64,000 nt of DNA from Cylicocyclus nassatus (lineage: Eukaryota; Nematoda; Chromadorea; Rhabditida; Strongylidae). Position 1 is the first letter of the stretch; the number at the start of each line of letters is the position of its first letter. The translations under genes and the position numbers were made by a program. Shown piece by piece: positions 41,931 to 52,208 of this stretch. The notes below the pieces were generated by a model. That model saw only the letters and a list, made by a program, of their open reading frames with translations. It did no database searches and was not told the DNA's origin. Where the stretch lies: NCBI GenBank assembly GCA_958299035.1, contig CATQJL010000001.1, positions 27,445,521-27,509,520 of the forward strand. Direction: 5' to 3'.

Positions 41931-43893
41931 GATTGGGGCTATACTATTCCAGTGTCCCTGCAATTCCTGCAATTCTTGCTATTCTTGTGATTCCTGTACT
42001 TCCTAAGCGCCGCATAACAGCGCCGCAGTATCTCGTTTGGTGCTTCGTAGATCGAAATCAAAAAAATGCCAGGATTTCAGTGTATGTTTTTTTATGCGAG
42101 TACCACATCAAATCCTTCCCAATTATGATGGAGTGTTGCAGATGCCAACGAACATTCCAAAGTAGAAGAACGATTGTGCATTGTTAGTACACACGTTTGT
42201 TTGTTCATTATTGTCCTAGGTAACACTTAGGACACATAAAAGCATAATAACCTGTAACTAACAAATCTTATGTACGCCATTGTGGATCTAAAGCAAAGTA
42301 TTAGGTTGGTGCAAAAGTAATGCGCGTTTTTCTAGCCCTTGTTTCAAGATAGCTTTTCTCCATTGAAGTTTCTCCTATGAAACGTATCCAGCATACTTTA
42401 AGAAGCTTCTTTCACGTTCTATTCAAAGGTGATTGAAAGAAGCTTCTAGCCTCATTCTTCAAAAACTTATAGAGCTTCATACAACCGCCTCAAAACCAGA
42501 ATTTCATTGCGCTTACTTTTTCGGCCAGAATTCAAGCGCGAGTGGAGGCATTTTTTTGAAAACTTAACTGCTGTATGTAGTAGAAATTTCCTAAGTTATG
42601 CACGCTTTACAGTTTTCCTAGAAATCATTTACACTGAGATCTCTGCCCCTCAACATGAGTTATGGTTTTGGCCATTCTGTGGCCCATAAATTTCCTTTGA
42701 AGAGGGCAGTCGCCAAAGTTTTGCTCATTTCTGTTAGCGTAAGGGTGGGCCTCCTGTTAACAGTTTTTGCAGAAATGTGGAAGCTGTTCAGTACATAGAA
42801 AATTAAAAAACTCCATATGGGATTTTGGGGTTCCCTTTCGCCAATATTCTTTATTTGAGCCCTTTTGCACTTTTTTTGTACTACTGGTTTGCGGCTACAA
42901 GACAGTCAACTTATCATTTATACCGACAAATCTTGAAGGAAATTATGATCAGTTAAAGACGAGGTTTCCGAAAAAAAATTTTTTGTTTATCAATCCATAT
43001 TTTTCCACTAATTTACGATGTTAACATAACTTAATGTGCGCTGTATAGAGAGAGATTTGGTGTCTCTGATGAACTTTGCAGCACTAAAAAATATGGATTT
43101 TTTAGAAAGTTATGGCACGTCAAAGTGAGAACTCGCAAAACGCGCTTTACTTTTGCACCATCCTAATATCATTTGTCCTGAGACTGCGATCTGAAGGCCT
43201 GTTGTGTTTGAACATTTCTGATTCATTGTGCTTTCATCACAAGTACTTAGATCATTCAAGAGATAGTGTAGGTCACAAATACAGAATTATTGATCACATG
43301 CGTGCAAAAATGACTTGTTTGTGACGTTCAAGCCTCTAGTACAATCATATAAAGCCCGGTGAGTTTTGGATTAATCACGTACATTATACTCGTTTCCTCA
43401 GTTTCAACGGGTGTGGTGCGGAAGGCGACAATCCCCAATTTTGTGCCTTTCAAAAACTCTCCGGTGTCAAAGTGACACCCCGGGGGACTACGGGGGTGGG
43501 GGGTGGGGGCAGATATATTACTCAATGCCACAAGTAGAAATCCGTGAAAGTCATTGAGACGGATGATACACAGCCTCCATTTTTCGCCGATTGTCGCCTT
43601 CCGCGTGCCCCCCGTTTCAACCAGTCAGCTGGGAGTACAAATCTTTCTGTGAAAAAAATGATATGGCTTAGGTGAGTAAATGTGTAACTGATATTTGAAG
43701 AACGACATGAGAAAAACATTATATACCGCAAAGCTCGCGACTCTTTAGTTTCACCCTACGCAAGAGAAACGACAAAGCGCAGCGATATTGCGGCGCATAG
43801 GAAGTCCGCGGGCAACAGGAGTCACAGAAATCGCAGGAATCTTAGGAAGCGCAGGAATCACTGGAATAGTATGGCTGCTCCCAATAAGCGGTT
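41931..43893. mobile_element. ACTATTCCAGTG foldback region with degenerate TTCCTG repeats
   Basis: ATACTATTCCAGTG near 41940 pairs with CACTGGAATAGTAT near 43870. Inside each end a ~10-bp word like TTCCTGCAA or its inverse is repeated several times, followed by GCGCCGCAT and the inverted ATGCGGCGC-like stretch. The centre holds a solo mariner-type end and another inverted pair, GGAAGGCGACAATC against GATTGTCGCCTTCC (about 43430 and 43589). It looks like several elements stacked together. Confidence 0.55.
42301..42322 (+). repeat. Solo mariner-type terminal repeat
   Basis: TTAGGTTGGTGCAAAAGTAA followed by TG is a classic mariner-family end (TA plus GGTTGGTGCAAAAGTAA). The opposite end was not found, so the element is truncated. 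An inverted phrase AAGAAGCTTCTTTCA/TGAAAGAAGCTTCT lies about 100 bp inside. Confidence 0.6.
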
Positions 43894-43985
43894 GACTTTT
43901 TTATCTCAACTTAGATAAATATATGTTGTTACCATCAACTGGTACCGTAAGAAAAGCTCAAAGAACAATTTCGCACGCCTACTTA

Positions 43986-44446
43986 CAAGGAAAGCGTGTT
44001 TAGTCGAAGCGGCCTTTTCAGATGAGACTCACACTGCTTTGAAGAGTATTGCACAGTGACTCCAAATCTGTCTTCCAAATCTGCCAACCGCCGCTGGACG
44101 CCGAGTTATGACCATTTTTTGGGACGAAAAATGAATGTAGAATTTGGGTAAAATTGATTTTGCAATCTTTACCGCGCTCAAGCAATGTTAAATGTCAGCA
44201 TATTAGATAAAATATATCCATGAAAATGCATAAACGGCTCTGATACTTGACACTGGACCATTTGAGCAAATATGAAGATTTTGTTCCAGTTTTGCGTTCA
44301 GTTTTTTGACCTGAAAACGCCCATAACTTGGCGTCCAGAGGAGCTTGGCAGATTTGGAAGGCAGATTTGAAATCATCGCTTAATGCTATTCAAAAAAGTA
44401 CGGGTCTCATCTGGAAAAGCCACTTCGACTACACACTCCTCCCTTG
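43986..44446. mobile_element. CAAGGGAAG/TNA MITE, copy 6 (461 bp)
   Basis: Ends CAAGGAAAGCGTGTTTAGTC and, inverted, CAAGGGAGGAGTGTGTAGTC, flanked by TTA on both sides (43983-43985, 44447-44449). Inner arms share GTCGAAG.GGC and pair over GATTCCAAATCTG-like and GAGTTATGACC/CATAACTTGG stretches. Same length class as the others. Confidence 0.85.
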
Positions 44447-44449
44447 TTA

Positions 44450-44978
44450 GTTCAACCAACAGTAGTAAAGCGAGCATTATTGGCAATACATTCAGAATTG
44501 AGAGAAAGAAATTATGCACGGGTATAGCAGAGCTTGAGAAAGCTATAACACGTAATAATGGCTAAATGTTATAACAAATTCGCCACCAGCCAAAGGTTGC
44601 GGACGCCAATTAGCACCCGTATAAGAGAGAGGCATGTGGCTATGTATAAACTATCGAAATATTTGTACAAGAAGCGTAAAGATAGCCAGAATGTGACTAA
44701 GTTTGAGCTTGCTTAGACGCTCGATGTGTTTGCTTACCTGAAACGAGCATCACATTTTTTGTATGACTACCACTTCCAGCTGTTAATTATCCACTTTCCG
44801 ACTCGCAGGTGTCACATCTTGTTGGTTAGAAAGGAGATAGAGTAGCGCGAGAAAAAGTCTAAATTATATGTTAAGAGCACGGTTATACTGCATTGAATAC
44901 GAGCTCTTAGAGAAAGAAGGGCCTTGGCGTATTTGACTTAATCTATTTACAACTACTTGCCTAAACATTTTGTCTTTG
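44450..44978. other. Intergenic, nothing recognised
   Basis: AT-rich flank of the LTR retrotransposon, with the 5-bp target copy CTTTG at 44974-44978. No gene seen. Confidence 0.4.
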
Positions 44979-45190
44979 TGCTGTGGAACGCGTTGAGCCG
45001 TTGACGATTTATTAGAAAAGCACAAGAGTTCCCCTTTGCCTGTCGGCGTACATGCCGAGGGTTCACTAGGAATAACTAGAGAACAACATACAAATATACC
45101 AAGGTGCGGCGGTATGCCAACCATAAAGACCATATCGACCTAGCCTATAGTGAGCGAGCAAGTTCCAATATAAGGGACGGCTCTACAACA
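44979..45190 (-). repeat. 3' LTR of the gypsy element (212 bp)
   Basis: Begins TGCTGTGGAACG and ends CTCTACAACA in plus orientation. It aligns with the 5' LTR with roughly 15-20 differences including small indels (counted by eye), so the insertion is not recent. It contains an AATATAAGGGACGG stretch, possibly promoter-related. Confidence 0.93.
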
Positions 45191-45418
45191 CCTCCTTCCT
45201 AAAGTGGACAACAATACATCCTACAATGAGGATTTACTTGTAGACGTTCTGATGGGCGACGATGGCGACTTAATCCGGTTGATGTCGGTGGCGTAGTCGA
45301 GGTGGCTTGGGGTTCAGCAACATCCATACCATTGTTACGTCGGCGTTCAGCAGCATTCATACCATTGTTACGTCGGCCTCTGTCGGGAACGGACTGTGTT
45401 GAATCACATGATGTCGAT

Positions 45419-46476
45419 TCATACTTGCTGCGCGGCGCATCTGGTTCGCATGACGTCTCCATAACTGTCCGCCGTAAGCACATCATATAGCGCTTCTCCA
45501 TAGCGTTTCTTTACTCGTGCTGGAATCCATTTTTCACATCCAGAGCGAAAATCACGTACCCACACAGCTTCTTGTGGCTGGTATTCTTTCTTTCGTGCTC
45601 CGTAACGGCGGTTGAACTGCTTCTCCATAGATTTATTGCCTGTTCCTTCTCTTTTGGAGTCTTCATTCAGCAGCGACAATGGTGTCCTTATCTGACGTCC
45701 AAGGAGTAGCTCGGCAGGCGGAAGTTCTTTTGGAGCAGTTGTACAAAGCGTCCGTCGATAAGATTGCAGAAACTTCGCAAGCTTCTCTGCCGTTCCTCCC
45801 TCCTTAATTTTCTGGAAGGTTCTCTTAAAGATATCCACAAACCTCTCCGCTTGTCCATTTGATTGTAAAATGGAGGTGAGCGCATATGCTTGATTCCTCG
45901 CTCTTCAAAGAAATATTGGAACTTCTTTGCTGTGAACTGCGTCCCATTATTCGACACGATCACTTGCGGATTTACAAAGCGAGCGAATAGAGATCTGAGT
46001 TGTCTCTGGGTAGCTGTAGTTGACGATGAAGGTATTTTGAAAACTTCTGGCCATTTCGAGTAAGCGTCAACTACGACGAGATACATCTTACCATTCAGCG
46101 GCCCTGCATAGTCAATGTGAAGTCGATTCCATGGTCTATCTTCCACTTTCCATGAATGCAGCAACGTCTTCACTGGCATTTTGAAGGCTTATTGACAATC
46201 CCTGCAGCGGAGCACTGAGTCTTCAATTTCTCTGTTGATGCCCATCCAATATGCGAATCCTCTTGCGAGCATCTTCTTCCTTGTCATTCCAGGGTGTCCC
46301 TCGTGTAACTGCTTTAGAACCGCTTGTCTCAGCGAAGCTGGAATGACTATCCTGTGACCAAAATACAAACATCCGTTTTGCACTGATAGATTCTCCCTCA
46401 GCTCTCCAGTTTCGAACTTCTTCTTTCGGCTTGGACTACCACGCTCCCGATTGCAGCACTCGTATAACTTGCACAA
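45419..46476 (-). pseudogene. Gypsy integrase, frameshifted
   Basis: The N-terminal zinc-binding region at 46476-46189 has H-E-G-H-P-G and C-R-D-C (HHCC type). The catalytic core at 46179-45840 has the first Asp in HIDYAGPL; the second expected Asp reads Asn (VSNNGTQF instead of the usual V-S-D-N-G). The glutamate region lies in another frame after a one-base shift near 45850. The C-terminal part at 45838-45419 includes …ELLLGRQIRTPLS… and a basic tail. A 33-bp stretch is repeated in tandem near 45320-45380 (RRNNGM twice). It would insert the cDNA; the D-to-N change and shifts make it dead. Confidence 0.9.
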
Positions 46477-46503
46477 TGATTTCGTCCTTGCGAGATTCTT
46501 TTT

Positions 46504-47199
46504 CTATTTTTCTTCGGGTGGTAACGCCCATACAGCAGCAGCTTGAACGGCTCGCACATCTTCTTCTATTTTCGCTATGACGACGTCTTCGGTCTGAAAT
46601 GGCCTTGGAGGGATCAGTCGAGACAGTGCATCAGCTTGTCCTGCGGTACTCCAAGTCGAAGTCGTATGCGAGTAGGATAAGCTTCCATCGTTGCGGCCTG
46701 TTCGCTGTGTACACAGGTACCTCTTCTTCGGTCCAAAAATATGTAGCAGCGGCTTGTGATCGGTGAGCAATCTGAATCGGCGTCCGTATATGTACCGATG
46801 AAACTGACGGACTGCGAAAACCAATGCTAGTCCTTCCTTTTCAATTTGTCCGTAGTTCTTTTCTGCAGCTGTGAGACTTCGGCTTGCCTGACAAATAGCC
46901 TTCTCGATCCCATTCGGCATCTTGTGCAGAATTACAGCCCCGATACCGTAGTCCGATGCGTCGGCAGCTACCACTATCTGAAAACTGGATCGAAATGTGA
47001 GGAGCAGATTTGAGGCTAAAACTGCCTTAGCACTTTCAAAGGCGTTTTGGCATTCCTTTGTCCACTCGAACCTTGCTTCCTTCTTGAACAATGCGTCTAA
47101 GGGTGAACGAAGCTGGCACATTTCAGCCACGAATGATCCATAGTAGTTGAACATGCCGAGGAAGGAACGAAAATCCGCTATGTTCTTCGGCGCTGGCAT
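46504..47199 (-). pseudogene. Gypsy RNase H domain
   Basis: The frame starts with the RT connection (…FRSFLGMFNYYGSFV…), followed by the RNase H core with VVAADASDYGIGAVI, the S-L-T-A-A-E-K-N-Y motif and TDHKPLLHIFG. The last third is out of frame over about 20 codons and regains STGQADALSRLIPP, typical of this domain's end in gypsy elements. It degrades the RNA strand during reverse transcription in the family. Confidence 0.92.
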
Positions 47200-47356
47200 T
47201 TGATGGATGAGCTCAGTTTTCTTTGAGCCTGACCGGCGTCCGCTCTTATCGATGATGCAAACCTAAGTAACAAATCCCTGGCATGAGAAAGTTGCATTTC
47301 TCCAACCTGACGTGGAATCCATAATCCTTGATCCTCTTAAACAAGGCTTCCAAGTT

Positions 47357-48110
47357 TTAGCGGTGTTCTTCATAACTCCTTCCCGTGATGATTATGTCAT
47401 CAAGATAAGCAGCTACCCCTTCTAGTCCGCTTATCATCGAATCCATTATTTGTTGAAATATGCCTGGAGCGGATTTTACCCCAAAGGGTAGGCGATTGTA
47501 GAGATACAATTCTTTGTGCGTATTGATGGTTAACATCTCCTTCGATGCTTCTTCGACTTCCACTTTTAAATACGCTTCGGCTAAGTCGAGCGTGTAAAGA
47601 GCTGGCCTCCATTCAGTTTTGCGAACACTTCTTCCGCCGTGGGCAATGGGTGCTGATGCATTGCAATGCATCATTCAGTCCCGTCGAGAAGTCGGCACAT
47701 AGACGGATTTTGCCATTTTTCTTCTTGACGGCGACTACTGGCGCGGCCCACTCTGAGTGCTCTACAGCAAAAATGACACTTTCGGCTTCCAGCCGATCAA
47801 TTTCTGCTCCCAGTTCCGGTGCTGTGGCGTATGGAACTGGTCTCTTTTTCTTGAAAACTGGAACAGCATCATTCTTCAAGAATAATTTGGCTTTACTCTT
47901 CGTACACTTTCCTAATTCGCTGTTGAAGACTTCCGCATATCTTCTCTTCAAGTCAGTGACAACTTCGGCCCGAGATTCCTCTTCGCTAGCCACCTTTCTG
48001 CAATGGTGTTTGTCCTTCAGCTTCTTGTATGCCGGTAATTGGATGCACCACTCTAGTCCCAGTAGATTCGAGCGGTCCGTGACGTAGCATGTGCCATTTC
48101 CATAAACCAT
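47357..48110 (-). pseudogene. Gypsy reverse transcriptase, frameshifted
   Basis: The first segment (48110-47613) has VPVFKKKRPVPYA and SEWAAPVVAVKKKNGKIRLC. A shift near 47640 leads to the second segment (47674-47357) with LDLAEAYLKVEVEE, LPFGVKSAPGIFQQIM and the intact catalytic box YLDDIIITG. The order and these phrases are diagnostic of Ty3/gypsy RT. The 5' side is cut by the mariner insertion ending at 48125. Confidence 0.95.
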
Positions 48111-48124
48111 CTTCCCTGTATGTA

Positions 48125-49400
48125 CAGGGTTGGGGGAAAGTCCTTGAACAATTTTTGATGTCCTTGTATGTTCGGCTTTTCCACAAATGTTTGCTTCTTA
48201 TACTCTTGAGTACAAGCCCTCAAAAAACTGGGCTATCAGCTTTTTTCCTGTCGACAATATGCCTTCTGGAATGGAGCGAGCATTGATGGAGAAGATGCAC
48301 GAGGAGAGGATCGCTAACCAGCAAATTGCGCGGGCTCCCCAAATTTTACAGATCAGGGTCTTTTTCACTTTGCGTTTGCGTTGTTTCTAGGATATGAACA
48401 GCACCCAGGACTGTTGTATGAGTGGTAAATTGGCTACTGCGGACAGTAACGGAATTCCGAAAATCGTTGGCCAACGCCTTCGTCGCAATTTTCGGCGAAG
48501 CTTGATTGAGCCGGCTTCAGAGCTGTCCATCTCTAGGACAGTCTCCGACATCGTAAAAGAGCGCCTTGCAACGAAGCTTTTTAGCATGCTAAAATTTCAT
48601 GCTTTTTGGGAGGACACGAAGCTGAACTAACTGCGCAGGTGTCATCGACTGCTTGAACGTCTCTCCAATGCACGCCACGGAATGGCACTCTTTTCTGACG
48701 ATAAGATTCTTACCGTAAAACGGATTTTCGATCTCCAAAACACCAAGAATTATATCCTAATCGCTCTGACGAGCCATCAGCAGGGGTTGACTCGCCAAAG
48801 GAGAGCCTCATCCGACTTTTCTGATAATTTGGGTGACGATCACTTCCGGCGGCAAGATTCCACTGATCTTAGCGCCTCAGGGCATCAAGATGGACGCTGC
48901 TACGTAGTTGGATAGCATTCTGAAGAAGCTACTGATGCCCTAGACCAATATCATTTTGCAGGGAAAGATTGGTGCTTCCAGCAGATACCGCACTTGCGCA
49001 CACAGCGAAGGCTGTTCAAACTTGGCTTCAAAGCAACTTTAAGGTCTTTACTACTCTTGCGGAATGGCCTCCGTTTTCGCCCAATCCCCTCGACTATAGG
49101 GTCTATTCAGTTCTTTAGGCCAAAGCCTGTGCTCACCCACGCACGACAGTGGAGTCTCTGCGACTTGCTCTTCAGAAGGGGTTGGAAGAAATCGACGTGA
49201 AGCACCTCCGTGCCACCATGGACAACGTTCTCAAGCGTTTCCGAGCTTGTGCTCGCGTCAGAGGAAGAATCTTTGAATTGTAAAGCCAGTTTTGCGTAGC
49301 AGACAGTTAAGTAGACATCATATATTGATTTCATGTAATCATCTTGCCTAGCTTCATCATTAAGTCAAAAATACCGTGTTCAAAGACTTTCCCCCAATTC
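48125..49400 (+). mobile_element. Mariner/Tc1-group transposon inserted in gypsy pol
   Basis: TA-flanked (48123-48124, 49401-49402), 1276 bp, with ends CAGGGTTGGGGGAAAGTCCT and, inverted, GAATTGGGGGAAAGTCTTTG. This is the normal size of an autonomous mariner. It carries a decayed transposase on the plus strand, opposite to the host element. It falls between the gypsy protease and reverse transcriptase. Confidence 0.92.
48394..49290 (+). pseudogene. Mariner-group transposase, decayed
   Basis: The N-terminal helix-turn-helix part (48394-48600) includes SISRTVSDIVKERLATKLFS. The catalytic start follows at about 48680 (MALFSDDKILTVKRIFD, the first Asp box). Then come, in other frames, IPLILAPQGIKMDAAT (about 48866), ALAHTAKAVQTWLQSNF (about 48990-49040) and WPPFSPNPLDY (about 49065). 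The usual S-P-D-L-N-P-L-D-Y box lacks D-L here, so the third catalytic acidic residue appears deleted. The end RATMDNVLKRFRACARVRG is preserved. It would cut and paste at TA. Confidence 0.88.
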
Positions 49401-49402
49401 TA

Positions 49403-49660
49403 GATCTCTTACTGAAAAAACGGTTTTGAAATTTACCATAAGTCTGCATCGGCGTCCCGTCTGCAGTTTTGACTGTCATAATACAGGTTTCCAGAGCAGG
49501 CAATCCCGTCCTCTTCCAAGCTTTTCGCGATATCAGGGTTATGTCCGCTCCCGTATCCAGTTGGAGCTTGAGGGAACGTCCTCTGACTATGACGTCGAGG
49601 TATGTTCGCGCACTCTAGGCGTCGAAAGCGACCACATTCTTGCACTGTCCTTTGCATCCA
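49403..49660 (-). pseudogene. Gypsy aspartic protease
   Basis: On the minus strand, in a frame different from the zinc knuckle, the sequence reads …TYLDVIVRGRSLKLQLDTG and A-D-I-T-L-I-S, the retropepsin active-site signature D-T-G-A-D, then …TVKTADGTPMQTYG. A TAG lies just upstream (about 49616). The mariner insertion interrupts the 3' side at 49402. The frame relation to gag may be a programmed shift or decay; one copy cannot tell. Confidence 0.85.
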
Positions 49661-49817
49661 AAGTGTTTTGCACCGTCCTTCGTCGCTTCTTCCGACCAGT
49701 GCTGCCAGATTGAGGGCATTCTCTTCTGAAATGTGGTCCTCCGCATATGAAGCAATTTACCTTTCTCTTCCATACAGCATGGATGTCTCGCGTGCCCTCC
49801 ATGTCTGTATTATCCAT
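49587..49817 (-). pseudogene. Gypsy gag nucleocapsid (zinc knuckle)
   Basis: Contains CFICGGPHFRREC, a C-x2-C-G-G-x-H-x4-C knuckle as in many Ty3/gypsy Gag proteins, followed by a basic stretch (TGRKKRRR). It would bind the genomic RNA. Confidence 0.85.
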
Positions 49818-50025
49818 TTTCAGGGCAGTGAAGTTTTCACTTTCCGAGACTAGGGGGAACGGTCAGGAGGTACGATCGGCGCGAAATTTTTGCGAAGCGA
49901 CGCCGCAACGTACTTCAGCCGATACAACAGCAGCGCTCCTGGCGCAGTCTTACTTAAGGCATCCAGTCATGTATCTGTCCCACCCTTACCCCCCCCCCCC
50001 TCCCTGTTTTTGCCGCGGGGAATCT

Positions 50026-51767
50026 TCAACAGCGGGGGTTTTGTGCACCCCAAGATGAACGCGGTCTGCGCGGCGGAGCCGCCGCCGCGCGCGGCGTATC
50101 TCCTGACGTGCAGCCCGCGACTAGGTCCTCGATTGTTAACGGTGCTTCGTCCGTGTAAGCGTCCAGTCGACGAATCATCCGAAGGCAAACTTCCCTAAGT
50201 GAGGGATCTTGAAGACCTGCTACGAATTGCAGCGTCTTCATTGCCGAATCGACCTCCTTAAGCCGGGCATCCTCGTCCATCCGCTTGATAGTGTTGGCGT
50301 ACTCGCGAAACGGTACGTAAGCTGATGTAAGCAGAGGCAGGGTCAAGCAAGGGGTGTGGCACACGATTGCTGGTTACGCCCCCCCCCCCCCTCCCCCTGA
50401 TTGCTGTCTCAGTAAGACCCCCCCCCCTGAACTATGCATTTAAAATAGCATTACTTGAAGGTTCTGCCAAACATAATGGGCAACATATCCATAATTAGCA
50501 TGTCAAATAACCCCTGTAGACAAAGTGTGAGCGAATTCTGAAGACTCAAGATACTAGGCTACCTAAGTGAAATGGTCAAATTCCAGCATGGTTAACTTTG
50601 TTTCAAAAGTGAATTAGCTATCCGCTTTTGCACTCAAGACAAAGCACTACTTTTTCTTTATCCACCTCAGGAATCCCGCTTCAGAAGACCTCCAAACTGT
50701 GGAATTAGAAGCCAACCAAAATCTCGTTTTTCTCGTTTTTCGCCTTTGATCGCTGTGCTTTCACCAAATATTACTCAGAGCTAAGAAGACGAATCAGGCT
50801 CCAAACAGTCCTATGGAATCTACAAGGTTTAGGCTATCGATTCATATAAATACTGTCTGCTGAAAATGTTTTTTTGATATAGTTAATGGGGTGCCGCACC
50901 CCTTAAAAGCTGCGGCCGCCGCAAGGAAGGAGTAGTGCTTTGTCTTGAGCGCAAAAACGGATAGCTAATTCACCTTTGAAACAAAGTTAACCATGTTGGA
51001 ACTTAGCCATTTCACTTAGGTAGCCTAGTATCTTGAATCTTCAAAATTCGCTCACACTTTGTTTACACGGGTTATTCGGCATGCTAATTATGGATAGGAT
51101 ACGAATATCATGTTATCACTATTATCAAATTGCCTCAACTACGACCCCCTCCCCTTTTGACTCCTCAATACGACCCCTCAAGCGTGGCGTGCCGCAGCCC
51201 ACGCTTGACCCTGAGCGGAGGGCAGGTTATCCTTAGGCACTCATACAATCTCTTCTTGGAGACGAAAAGCTTTTGAAGGTTTGCGACGGTAGTATCGAAG
51301 TCCAAGTCGCTTGGTTGCGCAGGCAAAACCTCATCGGCATACTTCCTGTATGCTTCTTAATCCAGTTTCATCAGTATCCAGTCGCGCTTCTTCTGATCCG
51401 GAAGCTGGGAGTCGCGTATGACCGGTCCGTACCTGCCGTACCAGTACGCAAAGGTATTACCTGTCCCTCCGTCTGAGACGAACCTTTGCACATCCTTGCG
51501 TAGCTGATCATACTGATCCTTGCTGGCATCTTGGACGGCTCCCTGATTACTGGCCAGGGTAGAGATCAGCGTCCTCATTTGCTCTTGCTGAGCTTGCAGC
51601 TGCATCTGCACTTGTTCTTGCTGGGCTTGTAATCGAGCTTGCATTTGTTCCTGTTGAAACTGCATATGCAGCTTCATCTCTTCCTATTGGAGCCGTATCT
51701 GATCGACTATGACCGACAGAACCTTCTCCAGAGAGTCGCCATGCCGCTCTTTACTGGCCTTCGGCAT
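50026..51767 (-). pseudogene. Gypsy gag, capsid and N-terminal part, split by a hAT-like element
   Basis: The ATG on the minus strand is at 51767. An amphipathic start (MPKASKERHGDSLEKVLSVI) leads to a TAG at about 51684-51686, then a glutamine-rich repeat region (QAQQEQVQMQLQAQQEQM) and a conserved gag region ending …FVSKKRLYEC near 51240. The capsid continues at 50337 and below (…FREYANTIKRMDE…, LQFVAGLQDPSLREVCLRMI, …TIEDLVAGC…). The frame is continuous across the inserted element if that element and one 8-bp duplication are removed. Gag forms the particle in the family. Confidence 0.85.
50338..51213. mobile_element. hAT-like foldback element inserted in gypsy gag
   Basis: Ends CAGGGTCAAGC and GCTTGACCCTG, flanked by AGCAGAGG (50330-50337) and AGCGGAGG (51214-51221), an 8-bp duplication with one mismatch. 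The arms pair for hundreds of bases (CAAAGTGTGAGCGAATTCTG with a CAAAATTCGCTCACACTTTG stretch; TAGGCTACCTAAGTGAAATGG with its inverse). C-runs lie 40-90 bp inside the left end. The element at 61832-63901 has similar ends and interior. Confidence 0.85.
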
Positions 51768-51987
51768 GGTAGACTTTTCTGGTGTTGACGAGATGTCCTG
51801 CTAAATCGATAGCTTCTTAGCAAAGCTTACTTCCCAGCTCCTCAACCAGTGGTAAATTCCTCCTCGATTTGAGCTGCAGCAATTCTTCTTGTCCTTAATC
51901 GATCGAGGCTTCTGGTCCTTGGTCGCTGGAGCTTCTTCTGGTCCTTGGTCGGGGGAGGTCCTCTTGTCTTTGATTCTGATCGCCAGT

Positions 51988-52203
51988 TGTTGTGGAACGC
52001 GTTGAGCCGTTGCCGATTTATTAGAAAAACACAAGAGTTCCCCCTCTGCCTATCGGCGTACATGCCGAGGGTTTACTAGGAATAACTAGAGAACAACACA
52101 CAAATATATCAAGGTGCGGCGGGTACGCCGCAACCACAAAGACCATATCGACTTAGCCTATAGTGAGTGAGGAAGTTCCAATATAAGGGACGGCTCTCCA
52201 ACA
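51988..52203 (-). repeat. 5' LTR of the gypsy element (216 bp)
   Basis: Starts TGTTGTGGAACG and ends CTCTCCAACA in plus orientation. Paired with 44979-45190. The adjoining plus-strand GATTCTGATCGCCAGT is the complement of the putative primer-binding site. Confidence 0.93.
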
Positions 52204-52208
52204 CTTCG

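Larger units (their letters stand above)
44979..52203 (-). mobile_element. Ty3/gypsy (Metaviridae-type) LTR retrotransposon with two later insertions
   Basis: The element lies on the minus strand: 5' LTR 51988-52203, 3' LTR 44979-45190, both TG…CA. Target copies CTTTG (44974-44978) and CTTCG (52204-52208) differ by one base. Next to the 5' LTR the minus strand reads ACTGGCGATCAGAATC, a plausible tRNA primer-binding site. Next to the 3' LTR is the polypurine tract AGGAAGGAGG. Gene order gag-PR-RT-RNaseH-IN is that of Ty3/gypsy. A mariner (48125-49400) and a hAT-like element (50338-51213) are inserted; without them the element is about 5.06 kb. Many frameshifts and stops make it inactive. Confidence 0.95.

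Noticed and set aside
45199..45501. Additional gene overlapping the gypsy 3' region
   Set aside because: It is the C-terminal end of the retrotransposon's own pol region with a 33-bp internal repeat.
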